From Diplonema papillatum (Eukaryota; Euglenozoa; Diplonemea; Diplonemida; Diplonemidae), in the NCBI GenBank assembly GCA_030068145.1, contig JAPJBO010000033.1, positions 485,501 to 549,500 on the forward strand: 64,000 nt of DNA, given 5' to 3'. Position 1 is the first letter of the stretch; each line of letters opens with the position of its first letter. The position numbers and the translations under genes were made by a program. Below, piece by piece: positions 1 through 10,378 of the stretch. The notes under the pieces are model-generated. The model worked only from the letters and a program-made list of their open reading frames with translations. It was not told where the DNA came from and searched no databases.

Positions 1-230
1 AACTTGCCGAAGGCAAATAAATCCGGTTGAACACTTATAAATCATTAAAATGTAGCCCTCGCCGTTTCACAAACTCCAAAGCGCCCTCGCTCATTTTAGG
101 AGAATCGGTAGCCACTTGTAGTGAAGCTCGCGGTCATCTAGTTCCACCGTCGAAACTTGCCGAAGGCAAATGAATCCGGTTGAACACTTATAAATCATTA
201 AAATGTAGCCCTCGCCATTTTCACAAATCC
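1..230. repeat. Two-copy tandem repeat, period about 153 bp
   Basis: The stretch beginning AACTTGCCGAAGGCAAAT at position 1 returns at 154 with only a few changes, and the two copies run in parallel for about 75 bases (both contain ATCATTAAAATGTAGCCCTC). The first unit also carries about 80 bases that the second lacks before the retroelement copy starts. No coding potential is evident. The repeat may continue to the left of the window. Confidence 0.8.
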
Positions 231-255
231 ATTCGGCAAGAAGTACACACGAACT

Positions 256-709
256 GCGCCGCAAGCGGCGCGGGCAGCACGGAGTGCCAAGCAACCTAAG
301 AAGGAAGACGAGGAGATTCAGATAGCACAGCAGGACGCCGAGCCGAGGCGGCTGACGGACCACAGAGGCGAAAGGCAGAACAGGAAAGGTCGGTACGAGA
401 AGCGGCAATCGCGGATGAGGCAATGAGTACAGAGCAGTCCACGCGCAGACGAGCAGCAAAGTGGCCCGCGTCGCAGGTGGCACAAAACCGAAGTAGCCCG
501 TGAGGCAGGGAGTGGAGACGAGGTGATGCAGGACGAAGGGGAAGCGCGAAGCCCCCAGCCCGGACGGATCAACAAGACGCAAGACCAGGCGACCAAGAGA
601 AGGAGGGGGACGCGACCCAGAGACCCGGGCTAAGTAGCTTGGAACTAGTGTGATGGACCTTTCTTCGGAGGGGCTCGCGCACTCAAAGATCGACTTATAC
701 GCACGAACT
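256..709 (+). mobile_element. 5'-truncated copy of the non-LTR retrotransposon
   Basis: The reverse complement of this stretch matches about 28510-28964, the 3' part of the retroelement described at 28500-30430. The match begins inside a GC palindrome (GCGCCGCAAGCGGCGC) and ends near CTTATACGCACGA. Both copies end at about the same 3' point, whereas this one lacks the whole reverse transcriptase region. That is the usual form of a 5'-truncated LINE insertion. No poly-A tail is seen at either 3' end. Numerous substitutions and small indels show that it is old. Confidence 0.75.
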
Positions 710-792
710 ACGCAGGAACGACGTCATCCGGGGGTTTGGGGTTACCAAACGGGGCGAACTAAGCGACCAGCACACAGTCCACGAGCGGATGA

Positions 793-3700
793 ATGAAAGC
801 ACCTGCCCTAGGCTACGGCGCCGCCCTCGCCGCCTTGACGTTGATCCCTGTGGCGATCCGGCTCGGGACGGCCGGCGTGCTCGACGCGCCGCGGCAAAGC
901 TTGGTGCTCGCGTCGGCGGAGCGGAAGACGCGGCTCGCCGAGCTCGCGGCGGCGAGCGCGCTGGCCGGGGTCTCTGCCGTGGTCGACGCCGGGGATGCCT
1001 ACCCCTACCCGGATCCCGCGCCGGGCCTCGCACTCTGCAGCTTCGCGCTGAACGCCTCGCAAGACGCCCTCGCCGTCTTCCGGGTCGCGAACACGACGAC
1101 GGGCGGGTCCCCGCAGGAGACTGTCCTGTCGTGCTACCGCAGCGGCGGGGCAGTCGTCGCTTCGGCGGGGCCCCGCAACGCCACAGAGCTGAGCGGCTGG
1201 CTCGGGATAGCCGGGGAACTGGCAGCTTCTGAGACCGCCGTGTACCCTTTCGTACTCGGACCGGCAGGCTCGCAGTCCGACGGGACCCTCCTGGCACCAG
1301 CGGATGCGGCGGCATGGCTTCCCGGCGCTTTCGCCGGGGAGCTGGAGAGTGGCGCCGCGGCGTTGTTCGTGCGGAGGACCGACAGGGCGGCGTGGCTGGT
1401 CTTGCACAGCGTGGCCGCCGCCAGCGGCGGCCTGCCGCCGGGAGCTGGCGCCGCGTGGGTCGAGGGTGACGGGGGAGGCGTGCTGGCGTGGCTTCCGTTC
1501 TGCGGGAATCCGTGCGGTCCGGGAGCCGAGTTGCTCGCCGCCCTCGCTACTACCAGCCCGTCCGCGTTCGAAGTGCGCGGCGCTTCCGTGTACTCCATGC
1601 GGGTGGACACGCCCAACCGGACGCACGCACTCGTCTCCTTCGCCGCAACCGGCGGCGGTTGGGTCTCCGCGGCATCGCGGCTGGTCGTGTTTGCAGCGGA
1701 ACCCCACGGTGACACGGGGGTCGCGCGAGCCTTCGGGCTGTGGGCGTCTGCTCTTGGGGACACGGCGAACGCCGTGATTTGGGTGGTACTGGGGGTGGTG
1801 GGCTGCGTGGTGGCCGCGGCGCCGCTGTGGGTGGTCTCGCGGGGGGTCGAGCGGGTGGCGGAGCGGGCGTGGCTGCTGGGCGCGGAGGTGGAAGGGTCGG
1901 GGTGGGACTGGCTGCTGGAGAAGGAAGGCGCCGCGTACAGTCCAACGTCGCCGTTTGCCGAAGTGCGGCTGCTGGAGTCGGCGTTCTCGCGCTTGCTTTC
2001 GTACGCGAAGCACATCGTCTCCGCGGTGCCCGAAGCCGTGCGGCGGAGCTCGAAGCAACGGGAAGCCGACACGGACCTCGATTCCGCCTCTTCCTCCAAC
2101 GGCTCACCCTCCTCCACCACCGACCAAAGCCTCGCCAGCCCGCGCGCGTCGCCGCCAACCAACAAGGCGTGTAACCCAGCGGACGTCGACACTTCGAAAG
2201 AGCTGCTCGAAGCTGTCCTCGGGTTTATTACAGGACCCGAGGGGAGAGGCAGAGGCGGGGGCCCGAAAAAACCGAGGATGCTCACCAGGGGCCCGGCGAT
2301 GGGCGTGCGGTTGAAGAAGGCGTCGGTGCTGCTGGTGGAGGTCGACGTGCTGTCGAGCAACACGGACATCGTCGATGAGCACATCAATTTGAGCAACATC
2401 GCGCTCGATTCGGTTACCAACGTGCTCCGGCTCAACGACGGCGTGCCGATCACGGTCCTCGCGAACTCAGTCCTCGCCGCTTGGAACGCCCACGACAAAC
2501 ACAACGACCACCCGGTTGCGGCTTGCAGAGCCGCGAACGGAATCCGAGCAGCCCTGCAGGCGTACATCAACAACGCGGCCATGTGGGCACTCGCAGTGGC
2601 GTCGGGAAACACGTTCGCTGGGTTTCACGGCACGACGGAGCACAAGGTCCCGGTCGTCAGCGGGGAGACGGTTTCGCTCGCGAATGACATGATCCGGCTG
2701 GCGGAGAGGGTCAGGTGCCGGGTGCTGGTCAGCGAGGGGACCATGGAGCAGACCCAGGACTCGTTCAAGTTCCGCCCGGTAGACGCGATTCGGGTGCTGT
2801 CGGACCCGCTGGCCCACGAGGGTGAGGCGGGCGCCGGTTCCGACGAAGAAGTGGTCACCCGCTGCATCTACGAGCTCCTCGGCGGCGACGACCCGGCCGC
2901 CGGGTACGATTTGCGGGCGTACACGGCGGGCTTCGTCGCGTTCCGCAGCCAGGACTACGCCACCGCGATGGGATCGCTGCGCGATTTCCTGGCGCGGCAC
3001 CCCGACGACTACCAGGGCTTCCGCCTCGCCCGGCTCGCCCAGCTATTCTCCGCGAACGGGCCGCGGCACCCCCCTCCGCCGTTCCCATCGACCCGGGAAG
3101 ACCACGGCTGGGACAACCTCGAGTACGAAGCCTCGCTGCTGCCGTTGCCCCTAGGCGTCGAGGCGGTGCACCCGCCGGCGAACGCCGGCGGGGCGCGGGA
3201 CCCGGCCGCTGCGGCCGGGGCGTCGGCGGCGAAGGACGCGCACAAGGACAAGAGCACGATCGGCAACATGCTCAACGCGATGGCGCGGCGCGCGGCGGAG
3301 GACAAGGCCGAGGAGGCGAACCGGCTGAAGAAGGACATCCAGCGGGCGAGGGAGGCGAAGACGCAGGAAAAGCGGCCGACCCTCTCCGCCGTCGCCGCCG
3401 CCCCGGCCGGGTCGTCGGACCAGGTGTTCACCGACCGAAAGGGCATGACCTGGTCGAAGAGCGCGCTGATCCTCGGCGTCGGCGCCTTCGGCGAAGTCTA
3501 CCGCGGCATGAGCGTCGACGGGGGGCTGGTCGCGATGAAGATCCTCAAACTCCCGTACCAGGCGGCAAACCCTTCCGCTTCCCGGTACGCCAACCGGCGC
3601 AGGCAGCAGGCGGGCAACTCCCAGAACGCAGAGCAAGCGACCCAAGAGCTGATCAACGAGGTCGACATGCTGACGAAGTTGCGGCACGAAAACGTGGTGG

Positions 3701-6700
3701 CGTACTTAGCGAGCATCGTCGTCGGGCAGTCGATCGTCATCTGCATGGAGCTCATGCCTATCGGCTCCCTTGCAACCTTGGTCGGCCTTTACGAGTCGCT
3801 GCCTCTGTCGTGCGTTGTGAGGTGTGGAGACGTTCTTGTCGTGTCCTAAGACGCTAGTCTTGGATGATTGATGTTAACCCTTCAGACGGGGAGGCATATA
3901 TTTGTGTCGGAAACGGCAGAACCCAAGACCGGGGTTCGGTCACGGAATCTCAGGAATGGATTTGCTACGAAACCTTTCCCAGGAGCCCCAGGTCCTGGAC
4001 TCATGAAACTCTTGAGTGCGACCCACAGTTTTCCCCAGAAGGCTTTCCGAAAGCTGGACAGCCTCCATGCCCCTCCGCCCGGAAGAATAGCGTAATGCGG
4101 TAAAGAACTTCTGTGGATGAATTTGTGTCCACGCGATAAACCAGCCGCCAAATTATTGGCGGTTGGTTCGTTTCCACTTTTCTGTCACTGCAGCGACACG
4201 GACCGGAGCCAATCGCAGCACACTGCGCACAACGAGGACGAGGAAAATATTTCTGAGTGGATACCTGCTTTGCTTTGGGAATCGTAGTACTCGATTCCAA
4301 AATGGGGATGTGTACTGTTATGCCTAAACGCGGATCTGGGTTTTGCACTCAGGGGGGGGGCTGTTACGCGTTTCAACACAAGAAGACCCGTTTTGTAGCT
4401 TGTGTTGCTTTCTCTCCCTTATCTCCGTCGAAATGAATACATGCGGGACTACCGAGTTGTTCCGTGTCGCCAGTCCACCTTTCTTGTATGGTAACAACCC
4501 GGTCGGCAGCGCACTGTGGAAATTACCAAACAGGTGATAGCACATACGCGCGAACAACGTCGACTTTCCATTTCCACCCAGGTACCTCCGAGACATTCTT
4601 CGTGGCTTGAAGTTCTTGCACGAGAATGACATCATTCACCGAGACATCAAACCGCATAACGTCTTGGTCGCTGTCGACGGTCAAGCGAAGCTGTCAGACT
4701 TCGGTTCATCGGGGCAGCAGCTCGCAAAACTGAAGGAAAAGAGTGCGATCCAGGTGCCTTTTCTTTCTTTGTCGTATAGGGTCGAAGATCTAGCCGGGTC
4801 GATGAGTGGAAGAGTTGGAGCTGGTTCAATCTTTATGATTTGCTCCCCTTCATTTCACACGGAGACAGATCCCCACATGTTGTTCGTTCGTGGTTCCGGC
4901 CGTTCTGGACATACCGCACCTGCGATGAACCAAACGAGCATCATCCTTATTTCGGATACCGTAGTCATAGGGGGGGGGGAGTCGCACAGGCACTTGTTGG
5001 AATGCTGTTGAACGATCAACCGGACACATAGGCAGCTCTCGGTTATTCAATCCTTGCAAAACTACTGTGCAGTTCTTCCCCGTGGCCCACTTCGACACCC
5101 AGCCAAGAATCTACGTCGCGGGCTCAACGACGCCCGGAGACTTTGAAAATCCCCGAAATCTCAAGCGTATAAACTGCTGTCCTGATATCAACAACAACCG
5201 TCCGGGAGGAATTGAAAGTCCCGGAATCTCACCCGGTATACACTACTGTCCTGATATCAACAACAAAAACCGTCAGGGAATGGAAGTCCTGGAATCTCAA
5301 GCGAGCTTTAACTACCGGTATAAACTACTGTTCTGATATCAACAACAACCGCCAGGGAACTCCGCTGTACATGGCGCCAGAGGCTGCGCGGGGCTACAGC
5401 GTGAGGGCGTCGGATGTGTGGGGCGTCGGGGTCACCCTGGCCGAGTTGCTCACCGGATCCACGCCGTACGTCTTCACCGAAGAACAGCCGTTCAGCGTCC
5501 ACAACTTCGTGTACCGGCTTGGTACGGACGACACGTTCGGACCCGTTATTCCAGGTGCGCTTTCTCCTATTTCTTTTGTATAAGAACCTGCTTTGGGGAG
5601 GCTGCCAGCTGCAAAAGATGAAAGGAGGTAAATGTGCTGTAGCCCACACGAACCACAGGTGAATCTGGGTTTAGTGGCGGGCGAAAGCGTTCAACAAAAA
5701 AGACCCACTCTGTCGTTGTATTGTTTCTCCCCCTCGAAGTAAGCACAAGGCAGCCCCTTGAGTATTTTTCGAGTCTGTTCAATTAACCATGTTGCGGGTT
5801 GCTCTGCACACGTGCCCTGATACGCCATGAAGACGCGTTCTTGGAACCCCTGTAAGAACTATGGATCGAGTGTGTGGTGGTACAGAGGCTTTCGTTTTCG
5901 TCGTAAGTGGCCCGCACGGAGTGAAGTGCAAGCAAATCGAAGAATCGGACATCTCCAGTACGCGAACTCTGGACCCGACAAAACAACGCGAAGGGAACAG
6001 TTGTGAGCCGTCTCGGGCTTCTCGTGAATACAGACCAGTCCAAGTACTGTGTGAGGTGATTCTGCCTTGTTTTTGCATTCTGCAGCCATTATTTTCAGCC
6101 TAAACGGGCATCCGACCCGTTATTTTGGGACCACAGAAGGTTTAGAGTTTTGGGTTGCTGGGAGGTGCACACAAAACACCGCGGTGTGAAAAATAATAAA
6201 GAGGACTAGTCCCTCAAGGTTACTACCTGCGGAGTCTTTCACGCCCTGCGACCCCTTTACCCTCTTCCTTTTTCCCTTTTCTATTTTATACTTTCTTCGA
6301 AGGAGACTTGATGCTAGCATCAAACATGCATGAGAGGCAGTGTCCTGAACATTAAACAAAGATTTCCCCCCCGCAGACGAGCTGCCGAAAAATATGAAGG
6401 AGATTATCGAAATGTGTCTCACGCGCGAACCCGACAAGCGCCCGACCGTCGAAGACCTGCTGAAAAGGTATGTGTGCTTCTTTGACGTATTATACGGCGA
6501 TCGTAGATAGACTACCGACAGTCTGGACGGCTAGGAAAACGGATCGCGCTTTAACTGCCACAGTAAGCCAGCCCATCCCTATCTCCTGGAACAACATTTT
6601 TGAAACCCCCGTTTTTGCTCCCTTTCCGACCCAGGAGTCTAACACGTGTGCGAGGCTTAGGGTGTCAAACCCACAAGCCGCACTGAAAGGGAGATGTGCC

Positions 6701-9009
6701 AATCCTTGAGGACGCAGCACAGCCCGATCCTGATTTACTGGAAAGGTATTTGAGGTTAAGTACACTTGTTGGGACCCGAAAGATGGTGAACTATGCCTAG
6801 ATAGGACGAAGCCGGGGGAAACCTGCAAATTGCTCGTCAAAGCTGGGTATAGGGGCGAAAGACCCATCGAACAATCTAGTAGCTGGTTCACTCCGAAGTT
6901 TCCCCCCGTTATGCCCCCGTCGTTTTTGCAATCCTCCGTCGGGGGTGGCTAATACTGCAGGAATAGTAGACTGGACCTAACGATTAGGGGAGTCGGGAGA
7001 ACCTACAACGCCAAAAGCAGGACCGATCCCCCCCCCCCCCGTTCGTGAGAAAAAGCGAAGAATAAAAACACCTTTTTAGTGGGGCGACCGGATACTCCTC
7101 GGAGAGATGGTCCCTGCTCTCTAACTCGTCTCTCTCTCCCTTTTTTTTTGGTAGGAAACGAAACTTGTTTCTTTGAAGACTAATACGTCCAGAGAAACAA
7201 AGTAGCTTGCTTTCAGCTGTGACTGGTCATAGTGTCATGGGGGGGCCTGGGATGTTCTTCGACTTGGCTCGGTCCAGCCAAGTCGGCCCCTTTTTGTGTG
7301 TCGTAGCGGTCTCGTTTGCGCAGAGCAGTCGCTGAAGCTCACTGCTTTCTTTCGTCGGCGATCTGACACGAGCAAATAGGTAACCACAAGCTAATGATGC
7401 AGAATGTCGTCACATGTGGATGCTGAGGTTTTCTGATACCAGATTCCGCTTCACGTGGCGACACTGTTGACCGCACCTTAAATTGAGTCGCGGTCGCCGA
7501 TCCCGAAACCGCCAGCATCATGTACTTGATGCGACGCGGAACAAGTGCTGACAGCACCGCCCGGCGAATAGAGGGCCACAAAAGTGGCAAATCGACCGGC
7601 TGGGGGGTGCTTAGCAGCCAATAGTCTGATGGCTGAGTGCACACCTAAGCAGGGCTGCATCCTCGTGTTGTAGCCGTGTTGTGTATAAGTCTTCGTGGGG
7701 GCCTGGTCAACCACTTCATCACAATAGGCCGCAAACCTTTCTCGATCGTGATTGGACAGGCTGGATTGCCGGGGTCTCGTACGGAGACGGGTACGGCAGC
7801 ACATGGTAAACAAACTGGGCAATGTGTGCGCTGCTTACACGCACCTGGGGGTAACAAACCTTCGGTTTGCGTTCGTCCAGAACTTCTCTGCGCTGTTCAC
7901 GAAGTTCTTGTTCCCGCTCTCCTCACACACCACCTACTTTTTCACGCAGTCCGCTCAGCCACCTGCCGGCCGCTTTCGAGAAGGCACCGATGCTGTCCCG
8001 CGTAGGGAGCACGACGTCGCTGCGGTCCGACTCGAGGCAAACGGTGCGGCGGGTGCACGACGCCGACGGGGCCGACGGCGACAAGGCCGATGTGCAGCGG
8101 CGGGAGAACAGCCACCTGCTGAGTGTCAGCGCCACGCTGCGGGGCACTGGGCCGCGGGCGTCGCGGTGCGACCCGCGCACGCTGACGACGGTGCTGCGGC
8201 TGCCTGGGGTCGGCACATCGGCGGCGATGTTCGGCATGTTCGTGTCGAACAGCGGCGGCGAGGACGACATCCTCAACCAGTTGATCAGCGAAGACGTGCC
8301 GCCGGAGCTGAAGTACGCGAACTGGGAGCACGAGGCGGTCATCACCGTGGCAGCCCGCGTGGCCCGGAAACCCATGAGCTCGCGAGGGCCCAGAAGCGCG
8401 GCTGATTACGCGCAAGACGCCGTGTCCGGGTCGTTGCTGTACTTCGGGGAAACGCGCCGGATTACGTGCGCATGGTTCGGTCAGACCGTGCGCGCGGTGC
8501 TGTGCCGGGAGGGTAGATCGTTTCCGTTGACCTCCGTTTCCGAAGCGTTGCCTTCGCTGGCGTCGTCGTCTTCTCCGGAGCTCGACGCTCTCCCGAACCA
8601 CATTTGGGGCAAGAAGCGGCCGTCGACCGCGCCGAGGACTCACGCGGGCATCGACCCGTCCGGGAAAGCGACCGTCGACCTCTGCACGGGGGATTCCTTC
8701 ATCGTCATGGCCCCGGCTGCGGTCTTCGACAAGCTGGGCACGGCGAGCATCCTCGATGCCCTGCGCAACGCCGAAGGCTCGGCTATGGAAGCGTGCCTGA
8801 CTTCCCTCGTTGATCGCGGCCGCCCGTCATCGGGCGAGACAACTGCCATCATCGTGGTTGCCCTGCGGTCAAGCTTTTGGGCCCACCCGGTGCACGGCCC
8901 CAGGATCCATACGGCACCACTCGCTGCCACCGATGCTGCGCCGCTTCGCGCAGCCTGGAAGGCGTTTGACCCGCATTTGAAGACTTCCAAGCTCGAGGAC
9001 GAAGCTTGA
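793..9009 (+). CDS. Receptor-like protein: pseudo-cyclase, protein kinase and pseudo-PP2C fusion (5 exons)
   Basis: Exons 793-3821, 4582-4753, 5356-5554, 6377-6467 and 7950-9009 join in phase across GT-AG introns to give 1516 residues. Seen in order: hydrophobic segment about 8-28; about 300-residue outside region; membrane segment about 326-350; HAMP/linker-like part; class III cyclase-like domain about 508-668, in which the usual GD metal site reads AN; a possible TPR near 700-760; a charged helical stretch; a kinase domain about 886-1170; a PP2C-like domain about 1250-1475. The kinase is complete: GVGAFG loop, K916, E956, HRD D1031, DFG D1049, APE E1076; its style is STE/MAP3K-like. The PP2C domain keeps the fold signatures but reads FVSNSGG where FDGHGG is expected and FGQT where GDS is expected, so it is probably a dead phosphatase. 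An out-of-frame ATG at 789 overlaps the chosen start. Inferred role: membrane signalling kinase controlled by two inactive enzyme domains. Confidence 0.82.
3822..4581 (+). other. Intron 1 of the kinase fusion gene
   Basis: The donor AG|GTGTGG and the acceptor CCACCCAG|G leave phase 2 ends that join to read LSCVV-R-YLRDIL, continuous with kinase subdomains V to VIa. Nothing recognisable lies inside apart from a G run near 4350. Confidence 0.85.
4754..5355 (+). other. Intron 2 of the kinase fusion gene, with a tandem repeat at its 3' end
   Basis: The donor CAG|GTGCCT follows KSAIQ and the acceptor CCGCCAG|GG precedes GTPLYMAPE, both in phase 0. This restores the activation loop of the kinase. 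Confidence 0.85.
5125..5355. repeat. Three-copy tandem repeat ending at the 3' splice site
   Basis: Three copies of about 70-85 bases each contain an AATCTCA segment followed by CTGATATCAACAACAA and then CCGTCCGG, CCGTCAGG or CCGCCAGG. The last copy supplies the real acceptor and the middle copy carries a near-identical CAG|GGAA site. A diverged relative lies at about 61005-61070. Confidence 0.8.
5555..6376 (+). other. Intron 3 of the kinase fusion gene, built partly of dispersed repeats
   Basis: The donor CCAG|GTGCGC and the acceptor CCCGCAG|AC are both phase 1 and rejoin kinase subdomains X and XI. The 5' part (about 5572-5700) matches 63460-63665 outside any gene. The last 70 bases match the end of intron 2 of the giant surface-protein gene. 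Confidence 0.8.
6468..7949 (+). other. Intron 4 of the kinase fusion gene, holding an rRNA fragment
   Basis: The donor AAAG|GTATGT and the acceptor CACGCAG|T rejoin in phase 2, linking the end of the kinase domain (VEDLLK) to [10 protein letters not shown] and the PP2C-like domain. The intron contains a decayed piece of 28S rRNA gene. Confidence 0.8.
6600..7090 (+). rRNA. Large-subunit (28S) rRNA gene fragment, domain II, degenerate
   Basis: The order of conserved blocks follows eukaryotic 28S domain II: AGGAGTCTAAC, CCGATCCTGAT, GGGACCCGAAAGATGG, TGGGTATAGGGGCGAAAGAC, ATCTAGTAGCTGGTTC and CCGAAGTTTCC. About 28 bases that normally follow GGAAAC are missing, and beyond 6906 the match fades to scattered blocks such as TTTTTAGTGGG near 7070. 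It is a fragment within an intron and not a full gene, so it is best read as an rDNA-derived pseudogene. Recognition rests on my recall of the yeast sequence. Confidence 0.85.
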
Positions 9010-9759
9010 TTTTCGCAAGAGCGTTCCAACAAGAGGGGGGACTCCAAAGCAAGAAAACGGTCGAAAACAAGATACATACTGACTACTGTTTCGCGGTTGG
9101 AATCTGCTGGAACATTTCTGTTCTCTCCTATGGGCCGCATGATGGGCGAAAACGGGGAAGCCACTCGGACGAGTGGGATGCATTGACGCTCACGGTCTCT
9201 GTCGGGAACTTGTCGCAACTGCGGCGAAGGACCGAGTCCCGGTCTTGACTTTTCTTCATTTCCCAGCCGATGGCCACCGTCACACGTTGTCAACAAGGGA
9301 CGTGCCGTCAGCATTACACATTTTCAAACCTTAGTAAACAACGTGAGACACGTGGCGCGCTGAGCTTCCGCTTTTTCTGCGCGCTTCGTTCCTTCCATGT
9401 CGCGTTAAGTTTTGCGTTTGTCTGCTTCTTCGCTGCTGCTTTTTTTTCGCCAGCGACTGTTTCGGGTTAAAGATCGTACTTCGATTCGGGAGACAATGTA
9501 TCTCCAAAAGGAGCCAAAACCACAGTTCCTAATCGTTGAACTCGCCGCGGCGGCCCTCCTCCAAAAGCCGGCGAGAAAGTCTGCATCCCCATCAGTCAGA
9601 CCTACAAGTGCCGTCGTGTCCAATCTTTTGAGGAAATACGTTTTCTACGGACGGTGGAAGTAAGCTTGGAATTTCCGTCCATGTGAGATTGCGACTCCTA
9701 GCGTGGCGCTACTGGGCATCCCACCTGACGGACACCGTCGACGAAATACTTCTCGTAGA

Positions 9760-9780
9760 ATGCGAGAATGATTCTCGCAT
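9760..9780. repeat. Perfect 10+1+10 palindrome with extra half-sites
   Basis: ATGCGAGAAT, one G, then ATTCTCGCAT form a perfect inverted repeat. Further copies of the half-site follow at once (TTCTCGCAT) and near 9808 (ATGCGAGAATG). It could be a hairpin or a protein-binding cluster; no function is shown. Confidence 0.75.
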
Positions 9781-10240
9781 TCTCGCATGCGATAATTATA
9801 CCAGTGAAATGCGAGAATGTGTCAACCCCTCAAGAACCATGTATTTGACCTGTATTAGAACACATACCGCAGACCGGTTTGTAAGCTGCCGCCAATGCGT
9901 AGGGCCGGAGTGCCACGCAGCGGCAGCGATCTTTTGCAAGGGTCCGTGATTCTCAGCGCCTTCCAGTCACGTGATGTGCTTGTTGCGCCGATCCCAGTCG
10001 CGATCTTTGGCGGATGACGCCACTGTCTTCGCATCTTTCGAAGTCGAGCTGCTCGCACAGTTTGTGCCCTCACCGGGAAAAGCTCTTGAATATGACGGAA
10101 GACACTCGAGATGGGTACCTTTTTTACCGTTGCTACAGGGAAGTCCCCTCCATCGGAACCTTTCTATCACACTCTCTCTATCACTTAATTAAAACAACTC
10201 TACACCCGCTCTTCATCAGGAGAATCCCTCCTTTTCCTTT

Positions 10241-10276
10241 ACACACACACACACCCACACACACACACACACACAA
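10241..10276. repeat. CA microsatellite
   Basis: An almost pure CA run lies just upstream of giant gene copy 1. The homologous flank of copy 2 (about 31655-31670) has only a short non-repetitive stretch, so the run arose or was lost after the duplication. Confidence 0.9.
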
Positions 10277-10378
10277 CGAACAAAAACATACCCTCCTAAA
10301 TAGAAGAAGTTGTGACCACGTTTACACGCGGTTTGAACCACACATCTGTCTGAAGAAGACATTGGGTAAGTGAAAAAG

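Larger units (their letters stand above)
9010..10378. other. Intergenic region before giant gene copy 1
   Basis: No convincing coding region is seen. It holds a perfect short palindrome at 9760-9780, a CA microsatellite at about 10241-10276 and, from about 10195, sequence homologous to the upstream flank of the second giant gene. Confidence 0.6.

Noticed and set aside
789..1232. Frame beginning at the ATG four bases before the chosen kinase start.
   Set aside because: Arg-rich and without features, whereas the frame from 793 gives a hydrophobic N-terminal segment and the whole receptor architecture.
10360..10378. TTGG|GTAAGTG just before the giant gene start as a splice donor.
   Set aside because: The start codon and signal peptide follow within 15 bases and the same sequence precedes copy 2. 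No acceptor further on would keep the signal peptide.
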